Assembly: GCF_008831285.2 (NCBI RefSeq)
Contig: NW_022204875.1
Span: forward strand, 1-35,464
Direction of reading: 5' to 3'
DNA length: 35,464 nt
DNA from: Nymphaea colorata
Lineage: Eukaryota; Streptophyta; Magnoliopsida; Nymphaeales; Nymphaeaceae
Position numbers and translations under genes: made by a program. The notes beneath the pieces were generated by a model. It was not told the origin of the DNA. It ran no database searches and was given only the letters and a program-made list of their open reading frames with translations. The stretch's first letter is position 1. Every line of letters begins with the position of its first letter. This document shows, piece by piece, positions 19,498 through 29,577 of this stretch.

Positions 19498-22145
19498 TCA
19501 CTCGGCGGGCTTCTCTACTATTTCGATCTCCATCTAGAATTCTTTAAATAAATCTCCACCTCTTCCGAAGCTCGGCTGGTTTATTTCGTTCTCCACTGTT
19601 TTCCTCTCTTTCTACACATTTATTTGCTCCAGCTTCGGTGGAGGCTGGCTGCGCTTTTTCTTCTTCGCCTTCCACCTAAACGTACTAACATCCTTGGAGA
19701 TTTCTGAGTCCTTTTCTTTCTCGTCGCTATACTCAGTGTAGGGGTTCTCTTCCTCCACTTCCCCTTCTACTTCCCTTCCCTTCTGCTTCCTCTTCCTCCA
19801 CCCTCTCCATTTCCTCAACTGGTATCTATCCCATTTCGAACTGGCAGTCGTTGAGGCTGAGTGACTCTGCGATTTCATTGACGAAAGCCATGAACCTGAG
19901 CTGGTACTTCTTGGGCTATTGGGCGCTGATGTCCTTCTTGCCCCATAGGCGCTTCCACCACTTCTCGCCCTTCTTCTGGAAGTCCCACTTCTGCAGGTAG
20001 TCGATGATGCCGATGTGGTAGTAAGTGTCGAGGTCGACGCTGGACTCGATCCGCTGGTATTCCCCCAGAAGTCAGGGTCTTTGGGCTATGTTTCCCAGCG
20101 GACCTTAACGATGAGGAGGGAGTAGTCGATGAGGTTGAGGCTTTTGAGGAATTGGGTGTCCTTCTAGATGATGGCTCGCAGGTCGGCCTTGAGGTCGTTG
20201 CGTATGTATATCCTCTTTTCCATCTTCATGAAGTCGATATCCTTGAGGGTCAATTTTTCGAGTTCGTTGGAGGTGTCTCCGATGTTGACCTCGCGGTCGT
20301 ACTTGCTGCCCTTGAGGTCGTAGGTGCGGATGATCTGGGTCCTTCCGCAGCCGAGGATGTTCTTCATGAGGATGAGGTGGTAGGTGCGCTGGATCTCGTA
20401 GCCCTTGAAGGTGAAGAGGCCGTAGATCTTGGCGAGGAGGGAGTTGGGGTTGCGCTGGAAGTGCTCGTTGAAGTAGGAGAGGTTCTCCTCCAGGAAGTCG
20501 AACTCGTTTTGAGTGATGGTCTTCAGCACATACTTGTTGTCGTAGGAGAAGAAGAAAAACTATCCGCTGCGACCGCCCTGCCCCTCCACCAGGTCGAACA
20601 TCTTCTTGGTGTTGTCGTGGAGCTCGAAGGAGGAGAAGATGCTGCAGAGGTTGTCATTTTCCAGCAGTTTCTGGAATACCTTGGGCGCGTGGATGGTCAT
20701 GTTGCAGGCCAGGATGCCCAGCCGCGGGAGCAGGCTGAGGTCGACCATGTAGTCCTTGATGATCTCTGAGTCGATGGCGATGGACATCTTCTCGTGGTAG
20801 TAGATCTTCTTGGTGGGGCGCTTGCTCTTGGGCTTGATGGTGGCCGAGTAGTCCGACTTGGAGTCGTCGCTGAGGTTGGGCCGGAAGTATTCGTCGGCGA
20901 TGTTGTAGTACTGCTTGTAGGCGACGTATATGCCGGAGACGATGGTGACCACCTGCGAGACCTTGAGGATGTCCAGCTGGTCCTGCTCCTCCTTGATGTC
21001 CAAGAAGAACTCCTAGAAGTCGATGCTGGACTAGTTGGACTTGTAGAATGATGAAGTCTTGTTGAACTCTATGCTAAGAACCTCCTTGGTCTTGTTGGTG
21101 GTGAACTTGCTCTTCCAAAACTTCTTGAAGCCGCGTCTGAAGGATTAGTTTTTGAAGACGATCACAATTTGGAAGACGAACTGCAGCAGTCTGATTAGGT
21201 TCATCAGTGTGATGAACACCTAAATGTAAGAGTACTGGTGCTACTGCCTGCAATTGAAGAGCTCTACCACGTTGATGGCAAAGGATAGGACCAGGTACAG
21301 CAGAAACCCAATGAAGTAATAAAAAAGAATCTTATTCTACTTGTATTTTTTCCTCCTCAGGCCGATTGTGTTGGGCATGTGCTTCTTAAAGTAGCGGATA
21401 GTGAAAATACCAATGAAGAGGAACAGGATCACCATTAAGAGAATAGCCGCCAAGGGAACTTAGGATAAATCTGGCCTACGGATAAAGGTGATCTCGCAGA
21501 GCCCGTAAATAGAAAGACCTAAGAAGTCACCAAAATAGAGACCGATTGTCAAACCCACCGAAATCAAACTAGTCACTATATATATCACGTTCCAAATCTT
21601 AGAGTCTAAATAGGCAGAGACGTACTTTTGAGGGTAAAGCGAAGGATGTAGATGATGTAGAGGGGGAAGAGCAGCAGAAACTACATGTGGATGATCTCTA
21701 GAAAGCTGGCGTAGAAGGCATTGACCATGCAGAAGGTGGGGAAGGAATCGGGCATTGTTGTTTATCCAAGCTCGAGTGTATAATAGACTACATGGGCGAA
21801 GCGGTACTCGAAGTTGCTAGGAAGTGCAGGTTGATTAGCAGCTCGAATGCCACAATCCCAAAGAAAATATTTCGTGGGCTCTGCATCAGATTGGAATGCT
21901 TCCAATAGATGGTGATTATCATGAGTTGGAGGATGAGGATGATAGGACAGGCCACCAGGAAGAGGTAGCGATCGACGTTGTGGAGTATGGCTACACCCCT
22001 ATATGAGAAGCGAATTACCACAGGAGTTGAGATTATCGTATGTGCTGGTGGTATTTATGGCGCTGCAGTTGACGAAGTGGTCGGAGTTGTAATCGTTTCC
22101 CCACACGCACAGCAGCAGGTAGAACAGTATTAATAATCTACCCAT
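19498..22145 (-). CDS. GPCR-PIPK: seven-pass receptor fused to phosphatidylinositol phosphate kinase
   Basis: About 863 aa. It opens with a signal peptide (MGRLLILFYLLLCVWG), an Asn/Cys-rich ectodomain and about seven membrane spans (LVACPIILILQLMIITIYW, ILMVILFLFIGIFTIRYF, ILFYYFIGFLLYLVLSFAIN, others between). A cytosolic kinase of the PIP5K/PIP4K fold follows: EGQGGRSG-UAG-FFFFSYD (ATP loop), YVLKT lysine, YDLKGSKYDRE (DLKGS), NLIDYSLLI, and the C-terminal YYHIGIIDYLQKWDFQKKGE with the ISA...P..Y..RF end. Receptor-PIPK fusions are known in Dictyostelium (RpkA), oomycetes and other protists, and link an outside signal to PI(4,5)P2 production. Introns of 20 nt: 21999-22018, 21788-21807, 21606-21625. 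Single bases are missing at G runs near 21996 and 20064, and the acidic C-terminal tail has another break near 19780. Confidence 0.9.
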
Positions 22146-22424
22146 TTAATATTATTAGCCAGAATGTATACAAAAGGACCAGTAAAACTCTGACAGCTTT
22201 GGATGGAGTGCCCAAATAGTTGAAGAGAAAGACCCAGCTTAAGGATAGAGTTGATCTATTGATAGTGATTGTATAATTTGCTTTTGTTGATTGATTGGCT
22301 GGATATTATGAGGCTGTGAAGACATGAAGAGATATTTTATCTTAGATCCCGCCAAGGCTTCAGTAATAATCCCAAAGAAGAGTAAGACTACTTGTATACT
22401 TATACTATACTGATTTAATGAGAT

Positions 22425-23364
22425 TCAATCAAAATGTTCCTCCTTGAACTTGGCGAGCGCTTTGAGTTGGCGCTTGATCCAGTCCATCACTTTCTCCATG
22501 CCTCCCTTCCGCTCCTCCAGCCAGGCCAAGTACTCCTCAATCAGGTCCTCGTAAGTATCGGCCTTGCAGATCTTGGAAAATTCCTTGTATTTGCTGAACT
22601 CGTCCTCGCCCAGTAGGCTGCCCAGGTAGCTGATGATTATCTGCTCCCGCTCAATGAAGGATTCATACACCATCTTCTCCTTCTTCCCAAGCACGCTGTT
22701 CTTGAGCCGTTCCCCAAGCTCGCCCTTCAGCTCCTCCTGGCCTTGCTTTTGGCTGAAACCAAGCTAGCAACTGATGGGAGCTTGGAACGGTAATCTAATT
22801 TTTATAAGAGGGTGTTGGTGGCCCTTGGTGGACTAGCACTGCGAGCAAAGATCGTAATTAGCGCATACGCCGCATTTGTATCGATCGCCCTTGATATCTG
22901 TTGCAGGAATCGCAAATGACAGGATGCTAGACCTACTTCTTCTCCTCTTTCTCTTCCTTCTCTTCATTCTCCTCTTTTTTTGGAATTTCCTTTTGTTCAA
23001 CCTTTTAAGCCTACGGCTAAGGGTGGTGCTTCTAGCTTTCTTCTTCCTTTTGTGAGGCGGGATTGACTCTGATATTTTCTGATTCCTTCTTGTCTAGTTC
23101 TATCCTGACGGTGTCATCAAAGGCCTCCGGTAGTTCCTTCTGGATGTATATCTTGGGTTTGGTGTTATTTTCAGTGAGGTAGATGGTGAGGTCTGAGTCA
23201 TTCTCGAGGGAGATTTGATCGTGATCCTCATCGAGATAGTAAATGGAGTAGTTCTTGAGGTGGGGGAAGGATTTGTGGATGAATGAGTGGAGGGCTGCAA
23301 CGGAGGGAGTTTACTTGCAGTCGAAGACCCTGATTTGTTTCTCTAGCACAACCTTAAAAAGCAT
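22425..23364 (-). CDS. p62/NBR1-like PB1-ZZ protein
   Basis: About 313 aa. Residues 1-80 form a PB1 domain: basic start KVVLEKQIRVF, helix SVAALHSFIHKSFPHLKNY, and the acidic OPCA loop YYLDEDHDQISLENDSDLTI. An acidic/basic linker (UAG-rich, read as Glu) leads to a ZZ zinc finger at about 22810-22920: HPVICDSC, DIKGDRYKCGVCANYDLCSQC-UAG-STKGHQH. The residue after the last CxxC is Glu in p62 and NBR1, as UAG=Glu predicts. Two bases seem to be missing inside the finger (about 22895). The C-terminal third is helical with no visible UBA domain. PB1-ZZ proteins are selective-autophagy receptors and signalling scaffolds that polymerise through PB1. Without a visible UBA, cargo binding is an open question. 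Confidence 0.85.
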
Positions 23365-23437
23365 AAATATTGATTATAGATTACGATAGCTTATTCCATA
23401 CTTATATATCAACCTGTTAATATAAATGGATAACCGA

Positions 23438-24266
23438 TCAGCTTCCCACCTGACGAGAAAGATCCTCAGGATTACCCAATTCTGCATCCCTGGCCATCAG
23501 GTAAAGGATCTCCTATGTGGGCTCGAAGTGCAGCCGCTCGAAAAGGCCTTAGAACTTGCCATCGCATTCTTGATCGATGAACTCCATGGCTTCCTCTCTT
23601 GGAACTTCGATTATCTTGACGTCTTGCCCCGTTTCATGTCGCCCAAAATGGTGAGCTTTTACTGTCCCAAGCGGATAGTCACGATGATGTTGGTGCCGTT
23701 GAAGTTTCGGATCCGCATCATCTCGATATCCTTCTGGAAGGAAGTGGAGTTCTTGTCCACCAGGTTCATATCGTCCAGCTGGCGTGAAAACATTCTCTTC
23801 CGCTCTTTCCGGCTGCCGTCTCTGAGGATCAAGGGATAATTTGCAATGTTCTTGATTACTGCCTTCTGTTTCTTCCATTACTATTTCAATTTTTCCGTAT
23901 TGTAGTCCGATTTTTTCTCCTGCAATCTTTTGAGCAGTCTGGCGTTTTCGATCTCGATGTTTTGGAGTTGTTTTTTGCGGAAATTGGAGTTGAGGCTTTT
24001 ATTCATTCTGTCTCTTTCGCCGTCAGCAGTCCTCTTATTCATGGTGGTGGTGATTTTTTCGAGGAGGAGCCTTTTTCCCTCTATATTTCGGTGAATTTGT
24101 CCTCAAGCAGCATCTGCTTCTTCCCATTATTGAGAAAACGCATCTCTTCGTCCCTGCCTGTGGTATTGGGCCTTACATTCTTGATGCGCTAGAGATAGCC
24201 CTATATGTGTCGCTCCTATTCGCGTTTTCTGATGACTTTCTTGCCCACGGATAGCGGATTGTACAT
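23438..24266 (-). CDS. CFAP97 (hemingway)-domain ciliary protein
   Basis: About 276 aa. Residues about 1-125 match the CFAP97/KIAA1430 domain: MYNPLSVGKKVIRK, a middle ending EDKFTEIEREN-RLLLEKI (UAG gives the Glu of IEREN), then SLNSNFRKKQLQNIEIENAR and LLKRLQEKKSDYNTEKL followed by two UAR codons and WKK. CFAP97 proteins associate with ciliary and flagellar axonemes, and Drosophila hemingway is needed for cilia and sperm. The C-terminal half (NGTNIIVTIRLGQEKLTIL and EVPREEAMEFIDQECDGKF) is not recognised. One base is missing in GAAAAAGG (about 24075) and one in CGGGGC (about 23625), and with both added the length is a multiple of three. Divergent from the importin gene. Confidence 0.82.
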
Positions 24267-24462
24267 TTAAATTTATTAACAATAATTAATTGATATATTT
24301 ATCGTCTTATATCCGCATCACAGACCATTTTTGTTACCCAATAATTGAAATATTGAAATGATGAGAGATGCAAATGGATATAAAATGATGTTCCATTTTT
24401 ATGGGTATGCTATGCTTGGCTCACCTATGGGAATTATAAATTAGCGCAATATTAATCGCACA

Positions 24463-26037
24463 ATGGACAGAGGCATGCGGTCAGAACACAACTCACTCGT
24501 CAGGAAACGAAATGAAATCAGAAACCGATTGAGAAAAGACGAAATCTAAGACTACTTTGAACGGCGGAGGAAAGAGCTGCTTTAGTATAGATAGCAATCC
24601 TTCCCAGTTTCGCATCGTGGGGAGCTTGACACCCCTTAGAACCGCAAATTCTTTCTAAGTAGGGTCTAGTCTGAACTTGAGCATTCTTCCCCGGATAACT
24701 GGGGACGCATCCTCGAGGAGATAAGAAATTCAATTCCTTTCTTTGAAGGGAATTTCGACGCATGGGCATAGGGCAAAATCGTGCTCATTCTCTTCTCAGT
24801 CTTCAACAGCCAGTCATCGCAGTTGGGCATCCAGCACGAAATCATAAAGATCATCACTTCGATTTTAAATTGTTCAAAAAATTTGAGCTGCAACTTTTCA
24901 GGACACCTTGTCTACCACCACAAAGTTGAAGAGGTCATCGTCTTTATGAAAAATTTCAAAGTTCCCATTTAAGAAGTCAAAGATTTCTTGCACTTTTTTG
25001 CATGCATTTGCAGACTAGGCTAAAGGATCAGAAATGAACTCATCAACAACCTGGGCGCGGGTGATTTTCTTATTTCCTATGGGAAGGATCTGCTTCAGAG
25101 TGAGCTTTGCTCAGTGTAGGAACTGCGATACAACTTCTTGGGCTTGTGTGGAGATTATTTGACGAAACACGCTTTTGAGAAAAAATCTCTCGATCCTGGA
25201 TTCGTAAGGATATTTTAATTTAGCAAATTGCAGTCTTTTTGCTGGTGGTTGAGTACATTGAACTTCGCGGAAGTGAAAGAGTCATAAAATAGGGCCTTCA
25301 CTGCCTACTTATGCTCTCCAAAAGGAGCAACTAAAGGGTCCTCAAGGGCTTCTAGTAGATCAGCATCTTAAGACTTTTGTTCGATCATTCTCGGCTGGCA
25401 GAATATCGCATATTCACCCTCAATACGCTCAGCAATCTCGCCTGCAACGGGTCAGAAATCTTAATAAAGCACTTATACCAACTCGACATCTTCCAGCTCC
25501 TGCTTGATATCAACTTCGAAGAAAGAAACTACAAGTTTTTGAACTTGACTATCAACATGATCAACAACCTGGCACTCCAGCAATCCTAAATCGAAAATTT
25601 AATTAGACATCCCATCTGGAATCTAGTCCTCGATGCAATTGTCCACTCCGCACACGTATTATTTCCTACATTTAGAAAATCAGAGAAGATGCATATCACT
25701 GCATCAACAGTGTTGTCAAATAAGCTGATTCCTAAACTTTACAGCTCTCAATTCTGGGCTCAGGAAAGATCATTGACTCTATGATCAACCAAGTGGTGGA
25801 ATTCAGAAGATGGCCAGCATAGGTGACCAGTGAGGCGCTCTTCCTCTTGAAGCGATACATTCAAATTTTGAAAGACCAAAACAGGATAAAAAACTGCACA
25901 CCCTTGAATGTGTCTTCCGGCTGAGTTCAATTTTGGATGATGTGGTAGATAGAGGGCAAAACGATACGGTGGTTGAGTAGGCACTGACAACGAGTCAAAT
26001 CTTTGCGTAGGCATGCATTCTCAACGATAGCGGTTGA
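24463..26037 (+). CDS. Importin-alpha-like nuclear import receptor
   Basis: About 511 aa, two 20-nt introns (25204-25223, 25656-25675). The N-terminus holds an IBB domain, the basic helix that binds importin-beta: RKRNEIRNRLRKDEI-UAA-DYFERRRKELL, where UAA sits at a position that is Glu or Asp in importin-alphas. Armadillo-type helical repeats follow (LVYHHKVEEVIVFMKNF, EYRIFTLNTLSNLACNGSEI, YKFLNLTINMINNLALQQS, REDAYHCINSVVKEADSE), and the length matches importin-alpha (500-540 aa). It is divergent: the Trp-Asn arrays that grip the NLS are poorly kept, so cargo binding may differ. One base is missing near 25905 (CCTTGAA), after which VFRLSSILDDVVDRG and EALTTSQIFAEACILNDSG end in UGA. Confidence 0.8.
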
Positions 26038-26073
26038 TTTAATTTATTACTATTCTGTATTTATAATATTAAA

Positions 26074-26736
26074 ATGACTTCATTCATATTTTAACCGTGG
26101 AAGGAGGAAGAAGTGCCGGCCTCGCCCTTGCACATCCTCAAGGAAAGATAACTCGTCAACAATAGCACCAACATGAAGTCCAATACCAAAAGTTCCATGA
26201 GGAACAGCATCAACAGGGTAACATAGAGCCAGCTCAAAAAGTCAGTCACGCTCGAAGAGAGAGGAATCACCTATGGGAAAAAACTCTAGTCGAGCAGATC
26301 AATCGAATAAGCGAACCAGATACGCAGGGCGCCCAAGGTTGATTGCAGCCATGGACCTTCGGAGATGATCCAATAACCTCCAAACTTGTTGGTCACCAGC
26401 TACGTCGAAATCAAGTCAGAAAAGAATCTAAACACAGAAGCTAAAACCTCAGCCAAAGTTCCCCCCTAAGGCTCTGAGCCTAATGGAAAGGAACCTAAAA
26501 ATGGAGCTGTTCCTCCCTCGAATGGAGTCTTAAATGCAAGTTAGAAGAGATAGGCGAATAGTTCAGCTATTCGGGAGAAAAAGTATCGATCAGGCATAGA
26601 TATATCGAGCATACTCTTAGTACTTACTGTCGTATTGTTAATCCTATCAGTCAAGCACGAAGAGACCAGATACTTCGTTGACAATACGTTAATACCTCTC
26701 TATTAATAATATCTCTACACAGGATTTTTCGAATGA
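26074..26736 (+). CDS. Tail-anchored hydrophilic protein, unknown
   Basis: 220 aa, one exon, starting 36 bases after the importin stop on the same strand. Most of it is a polar, Ser/Asn/Lys/Glu-rich and probably disordered chain (MTSFIFEPWKEEEVPASPLH, NSTNMKSNTKSSMRNS, KVPPEGSEPNGKEPKNGAVP). Near residue 180 a single hydrophobic span appears (ISSILLVLTVVLLILSV), followed by about 30 residues (RYFVDNTLIPLYEEYLYTGF). That is the plan of a tail-anchored ER or mitochondrial membrane protein, or a SNARE-like adaptor, but no heptad SNARE motif is obvious. The complementary minus-strand frame is hydrophobic and is judged a shadow. Confidence 0.65.
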
Positions 26737-26806
26737 TCTATATAAGATGCATAATTGCAATAAACCAATATAAAATATCAAGAGCCATTTGGATATTATT
26801 CTGTAA

Positions 26807-27859
26807 TCAGGAAAACTTCATCCGTCGAACAACGTCAGCCAATCTGATATCCTTATCGAAAGATTTCATCAGCTAATTGTTTTTGTGAACCTTGTCTTAG
26901 ATGAATAGTGAATAAATTTTATTTTAGGGGTGCTTTGTATTTTTTATTTAGCTGGTGAGCTTTATACTATCGAGGTAAATGGAACGCTAAGGCTTGCATC
27001 TCAAGCGCTAACTGTTAATAGGGTCAAGATAATATTTTTCTCCTAGCCTAATCGGCCTGATTTTATTTTATTCAGCATTTATGAATTCGACCTCATGTCT
27101 ATCTTAGGAAGGTTCAGCTTGAGCGGGTTTGTTTGCGAAGTATTTGATTTGGCACCGTATCGATCCTTTTCCGGAAGAGTCATCTCGACTTTGTCATTCT
27201 TACGCACTTACAAACTGTACGCTAAGCTCTTTGGAGGAGAAGGAATCTTCTTAAATGAAGGTTGCATGTTTTTTTGCTATTACAGTTATGTGGTAAAATT
27301 GGTTGGAATGATGGCCAGCTTTTTAAATGGGTTTATCTTTTGAACCTCCTATCTCTTCTTCACGAAGCTCTCCTATTTTTCTATTGACTTGTTTATACCT
27401 TTCTGATTATAGGATCTGGAAATAGCTATTTTCCTCATCGGCAAGCAGCCTTTCCAGCCTATTTTTGAGTTCTTAAGTTTGGTCTAGGGAGGGTTATTCT
27501 TGAATTTACATTATAACTCTTAGGTGGTCCCTCCTTTTTATTTATTTGGCGTTATACTTGCGCAAATAGAAATGAGCTTATCCTTTGAGCCACCTTATTT
27601 TTTATTATGTTCCTCCATCGTTCGATCGATATCTTAATGCCTTTCAGTGTTGCAAGTTAAGGAATGTCGTTTCTTCTGTGATTGTTTTGTCCGCTTTTGC
27701 TCTTGTGGCCCTGGATGAAAGGCTTTTTTTAATTCTAATCAACTCTTTAGGATTTGGATCCTTTTAAATTATTCTTTCTCGATTTTAGCTCGTCTAGAGA
27801 TCAGCCTGCTCCCGATAGAAGGTAAATAATCCTTTTTATTATTATTGATCAGAGTCCAT
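26807..27859 (-). CDS. Glu/Lys-rich helical protein with internal UGA and frame breaks
   Basis: About 350 aa. It starts MDSDQEEEKGLFTFYREQAD and continues KDPNPKELIRIKKSLSSRAT. An in-frame UGA (complement 27644-27646, LNLQH-UGA-KALRYR) follows, but the same frame goes on convincingly: EKIRWLKGEAHFYLRKYNAK, RRDHLRVIMEIQEEPSLDQT, ELKNRLERLLADEENSYFQI. Near 27350 the frame changes (EEVQKINPFKKLAII, then KNDKVEMTLPEKDRYGAK), and near 27050 it changes back (GEKYYLDPINSERLRC, ending DIRLADVVRRMKFS). The three missing bases together keep the length a multiple of three. It could be a functional gene with sequencing errors or a decaying one. Coiled-coil build, no family recognised. Its end faces the tail-anchored gene 70 bases away. 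Confidence 0.5.
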
Positions 27860-27977
27860 ACTCAAATTATTATAAGCAAAGAGGGGCCAGGACGTCAAAG
27901 GTCATCTTTTTATTGAATATCCTTGGCAAAATTTAAATGTAAATAACTGGAAATGCATAGAATATAATATCTATATA

Positions 27978-28414
27978 TCAATTGAAAATTTTTTGAAGTT
28001 GCGAAGTTTGATAGTTTTCTACCACATTTTCGAGAAAATCTCCACAATTAATTTTAAGCTCCCTCGCCCGTTGAGCAACTATCAGGGACAACGCCATTTT
28101 CGTCTCCATTTTTATCGAATCCGTTCGATAGAGTTCATCCATAAACTTATGCACCGACTGCACATCGCTGAAATCCACCTCCAATTTCTATTGTAGAGGT
28201 TGATTGACAACAGACTGCCCCCATTCTGGCCCACCGCCTTCGATGAGGATGAGGTTTCAATGGACTCAGTATCCTTGTGCCAGTCACTCTGGTGGCTTTT
28301 GGACGAAGTGGCCTGCTCGGAGGAATCGCGAGTGTGAGTCTGAAGCAGGTTGAAGGAGATTTTCCTGTTCTGGATGCTTGAGGAAGAATGCAGCTGGGAT
28401 TTGTAACTCATCAT
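27978..28414 (-). CDS. Small Ser-rich/helical protein, unknown
   Basis: About 145 aa. The N-terminal half is Ser/Thr/Gln-rich (SSSSIQNRKISFNLLQTHTR, HKDTESIETSSSSKAV). The C-terminal half is a compact helical unit (VDFSDVQSVHKFMDELYRTD, METKMALSLIVAQRARELKI, CGDFLENVVENYQTS) that looks folded. The halves are joined by a one-base shift near 28208 (CTGTTGTC). No family recognised. Confidence 0.55.
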
Positions 28415-28615
28415 TTCGCGAGGTCCAAAATTAATTTATAATGCCTCCCATTCTCAAAATCAATTTATTACAAATAGCATAGTGCGCTATGCCGCGGCGT
28501 TTTGTGCAAGTATCAATTAAAAAACCATATCATTTGATTAGTTTGGCAGATGCCCCAATTTATACTATTTTTAGAATCTGACCAATGAACAACAGCCAAC
28601 TCATCGTTTACACGC

Positions 28616-28828
28616 TCAAATAGGCTCTTTATTGCTGCTGTTTGTGGAGGATTCCGCCATGGCATGCTCTTCAAATAGGAGGCTGGTTTTGTGGGACTTT
28701 GCAGAGGGCAAAATGATGGGGTAATATGGCTTTGCCTAATAACTCTCACCGATTTCCATCACAGCAGTAGCCACTAATAGCAACTAGCCCACCCTATTGC
28801 TCCAGCTAAAATAAACAAAAGTTCTCAT
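28616..28828 (-). CDS. Possible small protein, unknown
   Basis: A 70-codon frame: MRTFVYFSWSNRVGELLLVA and, after an internal Met, MEIGESYEAKPYYPIILPSA, ending SSTNSSNKEPI-UGA. The start could be the second Met (28759). A different frame downstream (SLFERVNDELAVVHWSDSKN, to 28513) also looks like protein and may belong to the same gene if bases are missing. Support is only composition. Confidence 0.3.
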
Positions 28829-29009
28829 TTTTAAGTATGATAAAAAGACCAGAAAATCACGAAAAGTAATGAGTATCAGCTCGACATGATAGGCTTTACC
28901 AAATTGCCCTTGCAACTTATAGCTACGATTCAAGTGGAATAGTTGAGAAGGTGATAGGTTAACACTTCTTTACAATCAGGTATAGCACACAATCTAAAGA
29001 AGAGAAATA

Positions 29010-29504
29010 ATGACAGGAAAAATAGTGCAAACAATCGAAGTAGATTAGACAAAGTTTGAAGAAGTTAGCTTCCTGCTCACCTATACAATCGATAATTCTA
29101 CTTATTTTCTCGTAGTTTAAGAGGGAGCCACTTTCAAGCAGTTCATCGTAGGAAAATAGTTGTAACTAGTAGAGCCAAATAACACCATGAAAATCCCCTC
29201 AAAATAGGAAATAAAGATTGTTTTAAGTGTTTAACCAATTTGTCAACATAGAGCTTTGTTGCCTAAGAAACGATTACATTTATTGATTAATTTGAAGGAA
29301 CTCCAAGTTGAGAAAACCTTAATTTTAGCAATTATCGTATTGTGAGATCAATACCTCAAGGAAAAGAAGAAAAAGTATATGCAATGTCAAGTAAAAGCGA
29401 AGTAAGCCTCCTAAAAATAGCACGATTAAATGCCGGTAAAAAATGGATAAATCGTTCATTCTGGATATGGACACATTTTAATTGGGAGTGATTGGAGTAA
29501 CTGA
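29010..29504 (+). CDS. Small Glu-rich protein, unknown
   Basis: About 156 aa with a proposed 24-nt intron (29337-29360, GTATT...TCAAG) that removes an in-frame UGA. The intron lacks the usual A at -6, so the junction is uncertain. The first part looks like a beta-rich domain: FEEVSFLLTYTIDNSTYFLV, VEEGATFKQFIVGKELELVE and MKIPSKEEIKIVLSVEPIC. After the intron come KKKKYMQCQVKAKEASEKEH and NGEIVHSGYGHILIGSDWSN-UGA. It has high UAA/UAG use and no recognisable family. It converges on the GTPase gene, 73 bases away. Confidence 0.55.
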
Positions 29505-29577
29505 ATAAGGAAAGATATTTTTCCTTCCATTGATATGATAGCATTGATGAATAGTGAGTATTGGTGATATATAGATA

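Noticed and set aside
21991-22018. A 28-nt intron in the GPCR-PIPK gene
   Set aside because: The inner 20-mer (21999-22018) fits the intron consensus exactly, and a missing G in the following G run explains the frame, so the shorter intron is preferred.
25995-26612. Minus-strand 205-codon hydrophobic open frame
   Set aside because: It is antisense to the polar, Lys/Glu-rich plus-strand gene at 26074-26736, overlaps the importin 3' end, and has the Leu/Phe bias expected of a shadow.
28477-28492. Perfect hairpin GCATAG-TGCG-CTATGC
   Set aside because: A short stem-loop between genes with no terminator or attachment-site context; such short palindromes are expected by chance.
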